Shown here piece by piece: positions 8,825-17,391 of a stretch of 64,000 bases of DNA. Source of the stretch: Micromonospora saelicesensis (GTDB lineage: Bacteria > Actinomycetota > Actinomycetes > Mycobacteriales > Micromonosporaceae); contig NZ_FMCR01000003.1 of assembly GCF_900091575.1 (NCBI RefSeq), positions 1,030,434 to 1,094,433 on the forward strand. The letters are read 5' to 3'. The translations under genes were made by a program, and so were the position numbers. The notes under the pieces are model-generated. The model searched no databases, was not told the origin of the DNA, and was given only the letters and a program-made list of their open reading frames with translations. The stretch's first letter is position 1, and each line of letters starts with the position of its first letter.

Positions 8825-9358
8825 GTGAGCACGGATGACGAGGCGCGCCCGGCGGCTCGGCTCACTGTCCTGGCTGGACCTTCGGGTTCCGGCAGGGAGA
8901 GTGTCGTCGAGCTCGTCCGGGCGCGTTCTCCGTCCGTGTGGATCCCGGTCGCGGCAACCACCAGGCCGCGCCGGGAGTCGGAGATCGACGGGGTGGACCG
9001 CGTCTTCCTCGCCCCCGCCGAGTTCGATAGACGGATCGTCGACGGCGAGCTGCTGGAGTGGTCCCGGATCGGTTCGCACCGCCGGGGCACCCCGTACCCC
9101 CCGCTGCGCGCCCGGCTCGACGCCGGGCAGCCGGTGCTGCTTCCGCTCGACCTGCGCGGCGCCCGACTGGTCCGGGCGCGCCTGCCCGATGCCCGGCTGG
9201 TGTTGCTGAGCCCACCCGGGTACGCGCCCGACGCCACGGTGGCCGCCACCGTCGAGCACACGCTGACCCACGACCACACCGAACGGGTGGTCGAGGAGCT
9301 GGTAGGCTTACTCGGTTCTTCTTATCCGGATCCGGCCTGGTTACGCGTGCGTGGCTGA
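8825..9358 (+). CDS. gmk: Guanylate kinase-like protein with altered P-loop
   Basis: The positional and sequence relative of guanylate kinase (ATP + GMP to ADP + GDP), 177 residues, shorter than the usual 190-210. The fold is recognisable: P-loop region 'LAGPSGSGRES' (residues 16-26), 'ATTRPRRESEIDGVD' for GMP binding, and 'LDLRGARLVRARLPDA' near residue 110. Key positions are changed. In the P-loop the invariant Lys-Ser/Thr pair is Arg24-Glu25, and the GMP-binding tyrosine of the 'GVDYxF' motif is Arg ('GVDRVF'). The last 20 codons include two TTA leucines (9308 and 9341). The mihF-gmk-rpoZ order says it is the gmk locus; whether it is an active kinase is open. Confidence 0.75.
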   Translation: MSTDDEARPAARLTVLAGPSGSGRESVVELVRARSPSVWIPVAATTRPRRESEIDGVDRVFLAPAEFDRRIVDGELLEWSRIGSHRRGTPYPPLRARLDAGQPVLLPLDLRGARLVRARLPDARLVLLSPPGYAPDATVAATVEHTLTHDHTERVVEELVGLLGSSYPDPAWLRVRG

Positions 9359-9422
9359 CGGTCGGCCGCCGTTGAGACTCAGCACCGCGTCCGCGCGGCT
9401 CGAAAGACGCAGAGGTTAATTC

Positions 9423-9686
9423 GTGGGATCCATCGCCAACCCCGAAGGCATCACCAACCCGCCGATCGACGAGCTCCTCGAGAAGACGACGTCGAAGTAC
9501 GCGCTGGTCATCTTCGCCGCCAAGCGCGCGCGCCAGGTCAACGCCTACTACAGCCAGCTCGGTGAGGGCCTGCTGGAGTACGTCGGCCCGCTCGTCGAGA
9601 CCACCCCCCAGGAGAAGCCCCTCTCCATCGCCATGCGCGAGATCAACTCGGGCCTGCTCACCGCCGAGCCGACCGACCAGCCGTAA
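9423..9686 (+). CDS. rpoZ: RNA polymerase omega subunit
   Basis: An 87-residue subunit that helps assemble and stabilise RNA polymerase by clamping the beta' subunit. It shows the actinobacterial form: 'ITNPPIDELLEKTTSKYALVI', then 'AAKRARQVNAYY' and 'TTPQEKPLSIAMREI'. The GTG start follows AGAGG by a few bases. It lies 64 bp after the guanylate kinase gene and 14 bp before coaBC, the conserved actinobacterial arrangement. Confidence 0.96.
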   Translation: MGSIANPEGITNPPIDELLEKTTSKYALVIFAAKRARQVNAYYSQLGEGLLEYVGPLVETTPQEKPLSIAMREINSGLLTAEPTDQP

Positions 9687-9700
9687 GCCCCCGCTGGCCG

Positions 9701-10909
9701 ATGTCCGCCTCGATCGTCCTCGGGGTCGGTGGCGGCATCGCCGCCTACAAGGCGTGCGAGCTGCTGCGACTCTTCACCGAATCCGGTCACCGGGTCCGGG
9801 TCGTGCCAACCGCGTCGGCGCTCCGCTTCGTTGGAGCGCCGACCTGGGCCGCGCTCTCCGGTCAACCGGTCGCCGACGACGTCTGGACCGACGTCCACGA
9901 GGTGCCGCACGTCCGGCTCGGTAAGCAGGCCGACCTGGTGGTGGTCGCCCCGACCACCACCGACCTGCTCGCCAAGGCCGCCCACGGCCTCGCCGACGAC
10001 CTGCTGACCAACACCCTGCTGACCGCCCGCTGCCCGGTCCTGCTGGCCCCGGCCATGCACACCGAGATGTGGGAGCACCCCGCCACAGTGGCCAACGTGG
10101 CCACGTTGCGCTCCCGGGGGGTCCGGGTCATCGAGCCCGCCGTCGGCCGGCTCACCGGCGCCGACACCGGCAAGGGTCGGCTGCCCGACCCGGCGGAGAT
10201 CTTCGCCGTCGCCGGCCGGCTCCTGGCCCGAGGCGACTCCGCCCCCGCCGACCTGGCCGGTCGCCGGGTGGTCGTCACGGCCGGTGGCACCCGCGAGCCC
10301 CTCGACCCGGTGCGTTTCCTGGGCAACCGCTCGTCGGGCAAGCAGGGGTACGCGTTCGCCCGCGCGGCGGTCGCCCGGGGTGCCCGGGTCACAGTGATCT
10401 CGGCCAACGTCGGCCTCGCCGACCCGGCCGGGGTCGACCTGATCCGGGTGGGCACCACCGCCGAGTTGCGGGAGGCGACCGTCAAGGCCGCCGCCGAGGC
10501 CGACGCGGTGGTGATGGCGGCGGCTCCGGCCGATTTCCGGCCCGCGACGTACGCGACTGGCAAAATCAAGAAGTCGGACGACGGTGTCGCACCCACCATC
10601 GAGCTCGTCACGAACCCGGACATCGCGGCGGAGCTCGGCCAGCGCAAACGACCAGGGCAGGTGCTGGTGGTGTTCGCCGCCGAGACCGGCGATGCCGAGG
10701 CCAACGGCCGGGCGAAACTCGCCCGGAAGCGGGCCGACCTGATCGTGGTCAACGAGGTCGGTCCGGACCTGGTCTTCGGTGCCGACACCAACACGGTGAC
10801 GGTCATCGGCGCGGACGGTTCGGTCAGCCGGCTGCCCGAGCAGGCCAAGGAAGCTGTGGCCGACGCCGTCTGGGATCTCGTCGTGGCGCGGCTGCCCGGC
10901 CGCTCCTGA
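9701..10909 (+). CDS. coaBC: Phosphopantothenoylcysteine synthetase/decarboxylase
   Basis: A 402-residue bifunctional enzyme of coenzyme A synthesis. The N-terminal FMN-dependent decarboxylase (CoaC) carries 'GVGGGIAAYK' and the substrate motif 'PAMHTEMWEHPAT'. The C-terminal CTP-dependent synthetase (CoaB) starts near residue 185 with 'VVVTAGGTREPLDPVRFLGN' and includes 'NRSSGKQGYAFA' and the nucleotide loop 'KIKK' near residue 290. In the CoaC motif His replaces the more common Asn (PxMNxxMW), a variant I believe is usual in actinobacteria. It follows rpoZ closely and is probably co-transcribed with it. Confidence 0.95.
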   Translation: MSASIVLGVGGGIAAYKACELLRLFTESGHRVRVVPTASALRFVGAPTWAALSGQPVADDVWTDVHEVPHVRLGKQADLVVVAPTTTDLLAKAAHGLADDLLTNTLLTARCPVLLAPAMHTEMWEHPATVANVATLRSRGVRVIEPAVGRLTGADTGKGRLPDPAEIFAVAGRLLARGDSAPADLAGRRVVVTAGGTREPLDPVRFLGNRSSGKQGYAFARAAVARGARVTVISANVGLADPAGVDLIRVGTTAELREATVKAAAEADAVVMAAAPADFRPATYATGKIKKSDDGVAPTIELVTNPDIAAELGQRKRPGQVLVVFAAETGDAEANGRAKLARKRADLIVVNEVGPDLVFGADTNTVTVIGADGSVSRLPEQAKEAVADAVWDLVVARLPGRS

Positions 10910-10934
10910 CGGGTGGAACACGGCTCGACCGATC

Positions 10935-10963
10935 CCGACACCGGCCGCAGTGGTGATTAGACT
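10935..10963 (+). promoter_or_regulatory. Candidate sigma-70-type promoter of metK
   Basis: CCGACA at 10935-10940 and TAGACT at 10958-10963 are 17 bases apart, which fits the main vegetative sigma factor. Transcription would start near 10970 and leave a leader of about 27 nt, too short for a SAM riboswitch. Confidence 0.45.
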
Positions 10964-10996
10964 GCCGCGGAACGACCTCATACGCTTAGGAGTGCC

Positions 10997-12190
10997 GTGA
11001 CACGCCGTCTCTTCACGTCCGAATCGGTCACGGAAGGCCACCCGGACAAGATCGCTGACCAGATCAGCGATGGCATCCTCGACGCGCTGCTGACCGAGGA
11101 TCCCCACAGCCGCGTGGCCGTGGAGACCATGATCACCACCGGTCAGGTGCACATCGCCGGTGAGGTGACCACCAAGGCGTACGCCGACATCCCGACGATC
11201 GTCCGCCGGACCATCCTCGACATCGGCTACGACTCGTCGAAGAAGGGCTTCGACGGTGCCTCCTGCGGGGTCAGCGTCTCCATCGGCGCGCAGTCCGAGG
11301 ACATCGCGCAGGGTGTGGACAATGCCTTCGAGCTGCGCACCGGGGCGTCGGAGAGCGCGCTGGACGCGCAGGGCGCCGGCGACCAGGGCATGATGTTCGG
11401 CTTCGCCTGCTCGGAGACGCCCGAGCTGATGCCGCTGCCGATCGCGCTCGCGCACCGGCTGGCCCGCCGCCTCTCGGCGGTGCGCAAGGACGGCACGATC
11501 CCGTACCTGCGGCCGGACGGCAAGACCCAGGTCACCATCGAGTACGAGGGGCTGCGCCCGGTCCGGCTGAACACCGTTGTCGTGTCCAGCCAGCACGCCG
11601 CCGACATCTCGCTGGACTCGCTGCTCACCCCGGACGTGCGCGACCACGTGATCGCCCCGGAGCTGGAGAGCCTCGGCCTGGACACCGACGGTTACCGGCT
11701 GCTGGTCAACCCGACCGGCCGATTCGAGATCGGCGGCCCGATGGGCGACGCCGGGCTGACCGGCCGGAAGATCATCGTCGACACCTACGGCGGGTACGCC
11801 CGCCACGGTGGCGGCGCGTTCTCCGGCAAGGACCCGTCCAAGGTGGACCGCTCGGCCGCGTACGCGATGCGCTGGGTGGCCAAGAACGTGGTCGCCGCCG
11901 GCCTGGCCGAGCGGTGCGAGGCGCAGGTCGCCTACGCCATCGGCAAGGCGCACCCGGTGAGCCTGTTCATCGAGACGTTCGGCACCGAGACCGTGCCCGT
12001 CTCCTCGATCGAGAAGGCCGTCACCGAGGTGTTCGACCTGCGTCCGGCCGCGATCATCCGGGACCTCAACCTGCTCCGCCCGATCTACCAGCAGACCGCC
12101 GCGTACGGCCACTTCGGCCGGGAACTGCCGGACCTGACCTGGGAGAGCACCGACCGGGCCGCCGACCTCAAGTCGGCCGCGGGAGCCTGA
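10997..12190 (+). CDS. metK: S-adenosylmethionine synthetase
   Basis: A 397-residue enzyme that makes S-adenosylmethionine from methionine and ATP. Signature motifs are 'GHPDKIADQISD' at residues 14-25, 'GAGDQGMMFGFA' for ATP binding, and 'GGGAFSGKDPSKVDRS' in the P-loop-like region. 'TLITTG'-type active-site residues are seen as 'METMITTGQVHIAGEV'. The GTG start follows TTAGGAG. The end overlaps or abuts priA, suggesting co-expression. Confidence 0.97.
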   Translation: MTRRLFTSESVTEGHPDKIADQISDGILDALLTEDPHSRVAVETMITTGQVHIAGEVTTKAYADIPTIVRRTILDIGYDSSKKGFDGASCGVSVSIGAQSEDIAQGVDNAFELRTGASESALDAQGAGDQGMMFGFACSETPELMPLPIALAHRLARRLSAVRKDGTIPYLRPDGKTQVTIEYEGLRPVRLNTVVVSSQHAADISLDSLLTPDVRDHVIAPELESLGLDTDGYRLLVNPTGRFEIGGPMGDAGLTGRKIIVDTYGGYARHGGGAFSGKDPSKVDRSAAYAMRWVAKNVVAAGLAERCEAQVAYAIGKAHPVSLFIETFGTETVPVSSIEKAVTEVFDLRPAAIIRDLNLLRPIYQQTAAYGHFGRELPDLTWESTDRAADLKSAAGA

Positions 12191-14160
12191 CCGCCACCAC
12201 GCGCAGCGACCGGCGACCCGCGGATGGGTCGCCGGTCGCGCGCGTCTGCGTGGACGTCGGACTGGCGCACCTGGACCGGCCTTTCGACTACCTGGTGCCG
12301 GCGGAGTTGGACGAGGTGGCAGTGCCCGGTACCCGGGTGAAGGTGCGCTTCGCCGGGCAACTCGTCGACGGGTGGTTGCTGTCACGCGCCGACGACTCCG
12401 GGCACACCGGCCGCCTCGCGTACCTGGAGAAGGTGGTCTCCCCGGAGCCGGTGCTGGCCCCCGAGATCGCCCGGCTGGCCCGGGCGGTCGCCGACCGGTA
12501 CGCGGGCAGCCTCGCCGACGTGCTCCGGCTCGCCGTGCCACCCCGGCACGCCCGGGTGGAGAAGGAGCCCCACGACGAGCAGCCCAGCCCGGCGGCCCCC
12601 ACCGAGGCGGTCGACCCACGCGGGTGGCGCGACTACCCGACCGGCCCGGCCCTGCTGCGGGCGCTCACCGACGGCCGGGCGCCCCGCGCGGTCTGGTCGG
12701 CGCTGCCCGGTGAGGACTGGGCGGCCCGTTACGCCGACGCGGTGGCGGCCACCGTCGCCGGTGGGCGCGGCGCGGTGGTCGTGGTGCCCGACGCGCGTGA
12801 CCTCGACCGCCTCGACGCCGCGCTCACCGGCGTGCTCGGCCCGGGACGGCACGTCAGCCTCTCCGCCGCGCTCGGCCCGGCCCGGCGGTACCGGGCCTTC
12901 CTCGCCGCTCGCCGTGGCCAGGTGCCGGTGGTGATCGGCACCCGGGCGGCGATGTTCGCCCCGGTGGCCCGGCTCGGCCTCGTCGCCGTCTGGGACGACG
13001 GTGACGACCTGCACTCCGAGCCCCGGGCGCCCTACCCGCACGCCCGCGACGTGCTGCTCACCCGCGCCCACCTCGCCGAGGCCGGTGCGCTGGTCGGCGG
13101 GTACGCCCGGACGGCCGAGGCGCAGCTGCTGGTGGAGACCGGCTGGGCCCCGGAGGTGGTCGCCGACCGGGCCACCGTGCGGGCGCGGATCCCGGCCATC
13201 GCGCCGACCGGGGACGACCCGCAACTGGCCCGGGACCCCGGGGCCGCCACCGCCCGGCTGCCCAGCCTGGCCTGGACGGCTGCCCGCGACGCGCTCCGCC
13301 AGGACCTGCCGGTGCTGGTGCAGGTGCCCCGCCGCGGCTACCTCCCGTCGATCTCCTGCGCCGAGTGCCGCACCCCGGCCCGCTGCGCGCACTGCGCCGG
13401 CCCGCTCGCGCTGCCCTCGGCCGGCGGCACCCCGGCCTGCCGGTGGTGCGCCCGGGTGGCGGCCGCGTACGCCTGCCCGGAGTGCGGTGGGCGGCGACTG
13501 CGGGCCGCGGTGACCGGCGCCCGGCGGACCGCCGAGGAGCTGGGCCGGGCGTTCCCCGATGTGCCGGTGCGCACCTCGGGGCGCGAGGAGGTGCTGACCG
13601 ACGTGCCCGGCGGCGCGGCCCTGGTGGTGGCCACCCCGGGCGCCGAGCCGGTCGCCGAGGGCGGCTACGGCGCGGTGCTGCTGCTCGACTCGTGGGCTCT
13701 GCTCACCCGGGCCGACCTGCGCGCCGGCGAGGAGGCGTTGCGCCGCTGGCTGGCGGCGGCGGCGCTGGCCCGTCCGGCGCCGGCCGGTCGGGTGGTGGTG
13801 GTCGCCGACGGCGCGCTCGCCCCCGTGCAGGCGCTGCTGCGCTGGGACGCCGGCTGGTTCGCCGGTCGGGAGCTGGCCGAGCGCCGCGAGCTGGGCTTCC
13901 CGCCGGCCGTGCGGATGGCGAGCGTCACCGGAGCGGCCGAGGCGGTGGCGGACCTGCTGGCCGCGGCCCGGCTGCCGGACGACGCCGAGGTGCTCGGGCC
14001 GGTGCCTGCCGAGGAGGGCCGGGAGCGGATGTTGGTCCGGGTGCCCCGGGCTCGGGCCGCCGCGCTCGCCGAGGCGTTGCACTCGGCCGCCGGCGTCCGG
14101 GCCGCTCGCAAGGCCGCCGATCCCGTTCGTCTCCAGGTCGATCCGCTGAGCCTGTTCTGA
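12187..14160 (+). CDS. priA: PriA-like primosomal protein N' (helicase motifs lost)
   Basis: About 657 residues related to PriA, the replication-restart protein. The N-terminal 3'-OH binding domain is clear ('LDRPFDYLVPAEL', 'GTRVKVRFAG'). The zinc module is intact, with four Cys pairs between about residues 391 and 440 ('CAECRTPARCAHC', 'CRWCA', 'CPECGG'). The helicase core is degenerate: no GxGKT Walker A motif, and the DEEH-type Walker B is replaced by 'VWDDGDD'. Actinobacterial PriA proteins are known for this loss. The start is uncertain: homology begins at 'VARVCVDVGL', before the first ordinary start (GTG 12250), so I place it at CTG 12187 overlapping the metK TGA. Confidence 0.85.
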   Translation: MTATTRSDRRPADGSPVARVCVDVGLAHLDRPFDYLVPAELDEVAVPGTRVKVRFAGQLVDGWLLSRADDSGHTGRLAYLEKVVSPEPVLAPEIARLARAVADRYAGSLADVLRLAVPPRHARVEKEPHDEQPSPAAPTEAVDPRGWRDYPTGPALLRALTDGRAPRAVWSALPGEDWAARYADAVAATVAGGRGAVVVVPDARDLDRLDAALTGVLGPGRHVSLSAALGPARRYRAFLAARRGQVPVVIGTRAAMFAPVARLGLVAVWDDGDDLHSEPRAPYPHARDVLLTRAHLAEAGALVGGYARTAEAQLLVETGWAPEVVADRATVRARIPAIAPTGDDPQLARDPGAATARLPSLAWTAARDALRQDLPVLVQVPRRGYLPSISCAECRTPARCAHCAGPLALPSAGGTPACRWCARVAAAYACPECGGRRLRAAVTGARRTAEELGRAFPDVPVRTSGREEVLTDVPGGAALVVATPGAEPVAEGGYGAVLLLDSWALLTRADLRAGEEALRRWLAAAALARPAPAGRVVVVADGALAPVQALLRWDAGWFAGRELAERRELGFPPAVRMASVTGAAEAVADLLAAARLPDDAEVLGPVPAEEGRERMLVRVPRARAAALAEALHSAAGVRAARKAADPVRLQVDPLSLF

Positions 14161-14398
14161 GGCGTTTCGGCCGGTGCCGATGGTCGCGGACCTCGCCTGC
14201 TGCCGGTGGCCCTCGCACACCGCGTCCGGCAAAGCGGTGGCGCCCGAGTGGTAGCATCGCCCGTCATGCCAAGGCGTACGACGGGCTCCAGGTCGCGAGG
14301 GGGCGTCAGCGGCGCCGAGCTGGAGCCGTGGCGGGAACGCGTCGGTCGGGCGCGAGGTCGATGATGTCAATGAGCCGGTGATCAGGGGTGGACCAGTC

Positions 14399-15382
14399 GT
14401 GACCGTTGGACAATCGATCGTCTTCAACGGCGACCTCGGCAGCGGCAAGAGCACCGTGTCGGTCGAGATCGCCAAGCGGCTCGGCATGCGCCGGGTCAGC
14501 GTGGGGGACCTCTACCGAGAGATGGCGCAGCAGCGGCAGATGACCGCGCTGCAGCTCAACCTGCACGCCGAGCTCGACCAGGCCGTCGACGGCTACGTCG
14601 ACCAGCTCCAGCGGGACATCGCCGCCTCCGGTGAGCGCCTCGTCATGGACTCCCGGCTGGCCTGGCACTTCTTCACCGACGCGCTCAAGGTGCACATGAT
14701 CACCGAGCCGGGCGAGGCGGCCCGCCGGGTGCTCGCCCGCCCCTCCGGGCCGGCGGAGAGCTACGCCTCCCTGGAGGAGGCCAAGGCCAAGCTGCGGGAG
14801 CGCAGCGCGAGCGAGCGCAGCCGGTTCATCATCCGTTACGGGGTGGACAAGGCCCGGCTGCGCAACTATGACCTGATCTGTGACACCACCCGGGCGTCCG
14901 CCGCCGAGGTGATCGAGCACATCGTGGCCGCGTACGAGGGCACGCTCGGCGCCGAGGTGCTGCGCGACGCGCCGCCGCTGCTGCTGCTGGACCCGGCCCG
15001 GGTCTACCCGACCGAGGACATCGCCACCCTGCGCGGTCTGTGGGACACCGACTTCGTCGGTGGGGTGGCCGAGGCCGGCGACGAGGCCCTCGAACCGCTG
15101 AAGATCGGGTTCACCGGCGAGTACTTCTTCGTCGTCGACGGCCACCGCCGCCTCAGCGCCGCCCTGCAGAACGGGTTCTCGATGGTCCCCGCCCAGTTGG
15201 TCGCCGAGGTCGACGAGCCGGTCGTGGGTGGGATGACCGCGATCGACTACTTCGCCAACCAGGTGCGCCCCGGCCTGATCTACGACTGGGAGGCGGCTCA
15301 CAAGATCCAACTGCCGCTGCCCGAGCCCGCGCTGCTCCGCGGCGACGCGGTGCTCGCGGGGGACCCGGGCGCCAGCGTCTGA
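14399..15382 (+). CDS. P-loop (cytidylate-kinase-like) protein fused to ParB-like domain
   Basis: A 327-residue protein with two parts. Residues 5-185 are a small kinase-like P-loop NTPase: Walker A 'GDLGSGKST' (11-19), 'VSVGDLYREMA', a DSR segment ('LVMDSRLAWHFF') and an Arg-rich lid ('RERSASERSRF'), resembling cytidylate/shikimate-type kinases. Residues 200-327 contain 'FVVDGHRRLSAALQNG' (DGHRR at 247-251), the hallmark of ParB/sulfiredoxin-like domains. ParB-like folds include kinases and CTPases as well as DNA binders, so this may be a two-domain nucleotide-dependent enzyme or regulator. The start is taken at GTG 14399, which has AGGGGTGG seven bases upstream; GTG 14378 is possible. The substrate is unknown. 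Confidence 0.75.
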   Translation: MTVGQSIVFNGDLGSGKSTVSVEIAKRLGMRRVSVGDLYREMAQQRQMTALQLNLHAELDQAVDGYVDQLQRDIAASGERLVMDSRLAWHFFTDALKVHMITEPGEAARRVLARPSGPAESYASLEEAKAKLRERSASERSRFIIRYGVDKARLRNYDLICDTTRASAAEVIEHIVAAYEGTLGAEVLRDAPPLLLLDPARVYPTEDIATLRGLWDTDFVGGVAEAGDEALEPLKIGFTGEYFFVVDGHRRLSAALQNGFSMVPAQLVAEVDEPVVGGMTAIDYFANQVRPGLIYDWEAAHKIQLPLPEPALLRGDAVLAGDPGASV

Positions 15383-15514
15383 CGGGTCTGTCCGCCGCGC
15401 CGGGCGCAGCCCCGGACGGGGCCGGCCCGCGCCGACGCCGCCACGACGGGGACTGCCGGGAGCGGCCGACACCGGGATGATGGGGTCTCCGACGCATCGA
15501 CGGGGAGGCCGGTC

Positions 15515-16783
15515 ATGGACGCTGCCGAGGCGCTCACACTGCTCATGTCGCCGCAGGGGCGGGTCGACCCGTACCCGACCTACGAGCGGCTGCGCGCGCA
15601 CGGACCGGTGGTGCAGGCCATGCCGGGCCTCTACGTGGTGACCGGTTATCCGGAGGTCGACGAACTGCTCCGCGATCCCCGCCTCGGGGTGCTGGACGAT
15701 GCGCTGCGTGACCAGGTCTGGCCGAACTGGCGGGAGAGCCCGGCGGTGTCGTCGATCGCCCGGTCGATGCTGCGGACCAACCCGCCCGACCACAGTCGGA
15801 TGCGTCGGCTCGCCTCCGGCGCGTTCAGCCCGCGCCGGGTCGCCGGGATGCGCGACGTGGTGCGCGTCCAGGCCGAGGAACTGCTCGACTCGATGGTGGC
15901 AAAGGCCCAGGACGGCGCACCGGTCGACGTTCTGGCCGACTTCGCGTACCCCCTGCCGGTGGGCGTGATCTGCGCGCTGCTCGGTGTGCCGGCGGCGGAT
16001 CGGCCGCTGTTCCGCCGCTGGGCCGGTGACCTGACCGGGGTGCTGGAGCCGGAGATCACCCCCGAGGAGTTGACCGTCGCCGACGCGGGCGCCACCGAGC
16101 TGCGCGACTACTTCGTCGAGCTGATCGTCGCCCGGCGGCGAGCGCCGGCCGACGACCTGACCACGGCGCTGGTCCAGGTGCACGACGCCGACGGCGACCG
16201 GCTCACCGGCCACGAACTGCTGGCGAATCTGGTGGTGCTGCTGGTGGCCGGCTTCGAGACCACCACCAACCTGCTCGGCAACGGTCTCGTCGTGCTGCTG
16301 GGTCACCCGGAGGCCGCCGCCGCGCTGCGCGCCGATCCGGGCCTTGCCCCGGCGTACGTCGAGGAGCTGCTGCGCTACGACTCTCCGGTGCAGCTGACCA
16401 CCCGGAACAGCACCGCGCCGGTGCGCTGCGGCGGGCTCGACCTGCCGTCCGGCAGCACGACGCTGCTGCTGCTCGGCGCGGCAAACCGGGACCCGCGCCG
16501 GTTCCCCGACCCGCAGCGCTTCGACCCGACCCGTGCGCAGGCGCACCCGCTCTCCTTCGGCGCCGGTCCGCACTACTGTCTCGGCGCCGGCCTGGCCCGG
16601 CTGGAGGCGCAGCTGGCCTTTCCGTTGCTGCTGCGCCGCCTGCCCGAGTTGGCTCTGGCCGAGCCGCCCCGGCACCGGACCCGGCTGACCCTGCGCGGCT
16701 ACGAGAGCCTGCCGGTGACGCTGGGCACACCGGCGGTGGTTGAGCGAGGTGCGCCGCCCGGTGTCCGGCCGGGCACTCCGTAG
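15515..16783 (+). CDS. Cytochrome P450 monooxygenase
   Basis: A 422-residue soluble bacterial class I P450. It has the 'NPPDHSRMRRLASGAFSPRRV' C-helix region, the I-helix oxygen-binding motif 'AGFETTTN' (245-252), the ExxR pair in 'EELLRY', and the haem loop 'FGAGPHYCLGA' with Cys355 as thiolate ligand. There is no ferredoxin, reductase or biosynthetic gene next to it, so its substrate cannot be inferred. It stands alone between the kinase/ParB gene and def, in the same direction. Confidence 0.94.
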   Translation: MDAAEALTLLMSPQGRVDPYPTYERLRAHGPVVQAMPGLYVVTGYPEVDELLRDPRLGVLDDALRDQVWPNWRESPAVSSIARSMLRTNPPDHSRMRRLASGAFSPRRVAGMRDVVRVQAEELLDSMVAKAQDGAPVDVLADFAYPLPVGVICALLGVPAADRPLFRRWAGDLTGVLEPEITPEELTVADAGATELRDYFVELIVARRRAPADDLTTALVQVHDADGDRLTGHELLANLVVLLVAGFETTTNLLGNGLVVLLGHPEAAAALRADPGLAPAYVEELLRYDSPVQLTTRNSTAPVRCGGLDLPSGSTTLLLLGAANRDPRRFPDPQRFDPTRAQAHPLSFGAGPHYCLGAGLARLEAQLAFPLLLRRLPELALAEPPRHRTRLTLRGYESLPVTLGTPAVVERGAPPGVRPGTP

Positions 16784-16828
16784 ACTGGTACGGCACCGCT
16801 CGTCCACCCGAAGAAGGAGCCGTCCCGC

Positions 16829-17386
16829 GTGACCGTCCAGCCCATCCGTCTGTTTGGGGATCCGGTGCTGCGCACGCCGGCCGATCCGGTGGTCGACTTC
16901 GATGCCGAGCTACGTCGGCTCGTCGCCGACCTCACCGACACGATGCGTGAGCAGAACGGCGCCGGCCTGGCCGCGCCGCAGCTCGGTGTGAGCCTGCGGG
17001 TGTTCACCTTCGACGTCGACGACGTCCTCGGGCACCTGATCAACCCGGTGCTGGAGTTCCCCGACGAGGAGGAGCAGGACGGCCCGGAGGGCTGCCTGTC
17101 GATCCCCGGGCTCTACTTCGACACCAAGCGTCGGCAGAACGTCGTCGCCAAGGGCTTCAGCTCGTTCGGCGACCCGATGCAGATCGTCGGCACCGGCCTG
17201 ATGGCGCGCTGCGTGCAGCACGAGACCGACCACCTCGACGGGGTGCTCTTCCTGGACCGACTGGACCCCGAGGGGCGCAAGGAAGCCATGAAGGCGATCC
17301 GCCAGGCCGAGTGGTACGACGCCGCGGCCCCGCCCACTGTCAAGCTCAGCCCGCACATCAGCGACCCCTTCGGTCTGGGGCGCTGA
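16829..17386 (+). CDS. def: Peptide deformylase
   Basis: A 185-residue metalloenzyme that removes the formyl group from new protein N termini. All three motifs are present: 'GAGLAAPQ' (44-51), 'EGCLS' with metal ligand Cys89, and 'QHETDHLDG' with the catalytic HExxH at 131-135. The GTG start follows AAGGAG with proper spacing. A TAGACT -10-like box lies at 16781-16786. The fmt gene starts five bases after its stop, the usual def-fmt pairing. Confidence 0.97.
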   Translation: MTVQPIRLFGDPVLRTPADPVVDFDAELRRLVADLTDTMREQNGAGLAAPQLGVSLRVFTFDVDDVLGHLINPVLEFPDEEEQDGPEGCLSIPGLYFDTKRRQNVVAKGFSSFGDPMQIVGTGLMARCVQHETDHLDGVLFLDRLDPEGRKEAMKAIRQAEWYDAAAPPTVKLSPHISDPFGLGR

Positions 17387-17391
17387 CCCGG

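Noticed and set aside
10910..10996. SAM riboswitch before metK
   Set aside because: Only 87 bp between genes, with a promoter occupying part of it; no conserved SAM aptamer sequence.
9548..12619. A 1023-codon open frame on the minus strand across rpoZ-coaBC-metK-priA
   Set aside because: It mirrors four strongly supported genes; long antisense frames arise from the very high third-position GC. The translation is low-complexity Arg/Gly/Ala/Pro text.
15515..16783. P450 as part of a secondary-metabolite cluster
   Set aside because: Neighbours are housekeeping genes (kinase/ParB-like, def); no biosynthetic or redox partner genes are present.
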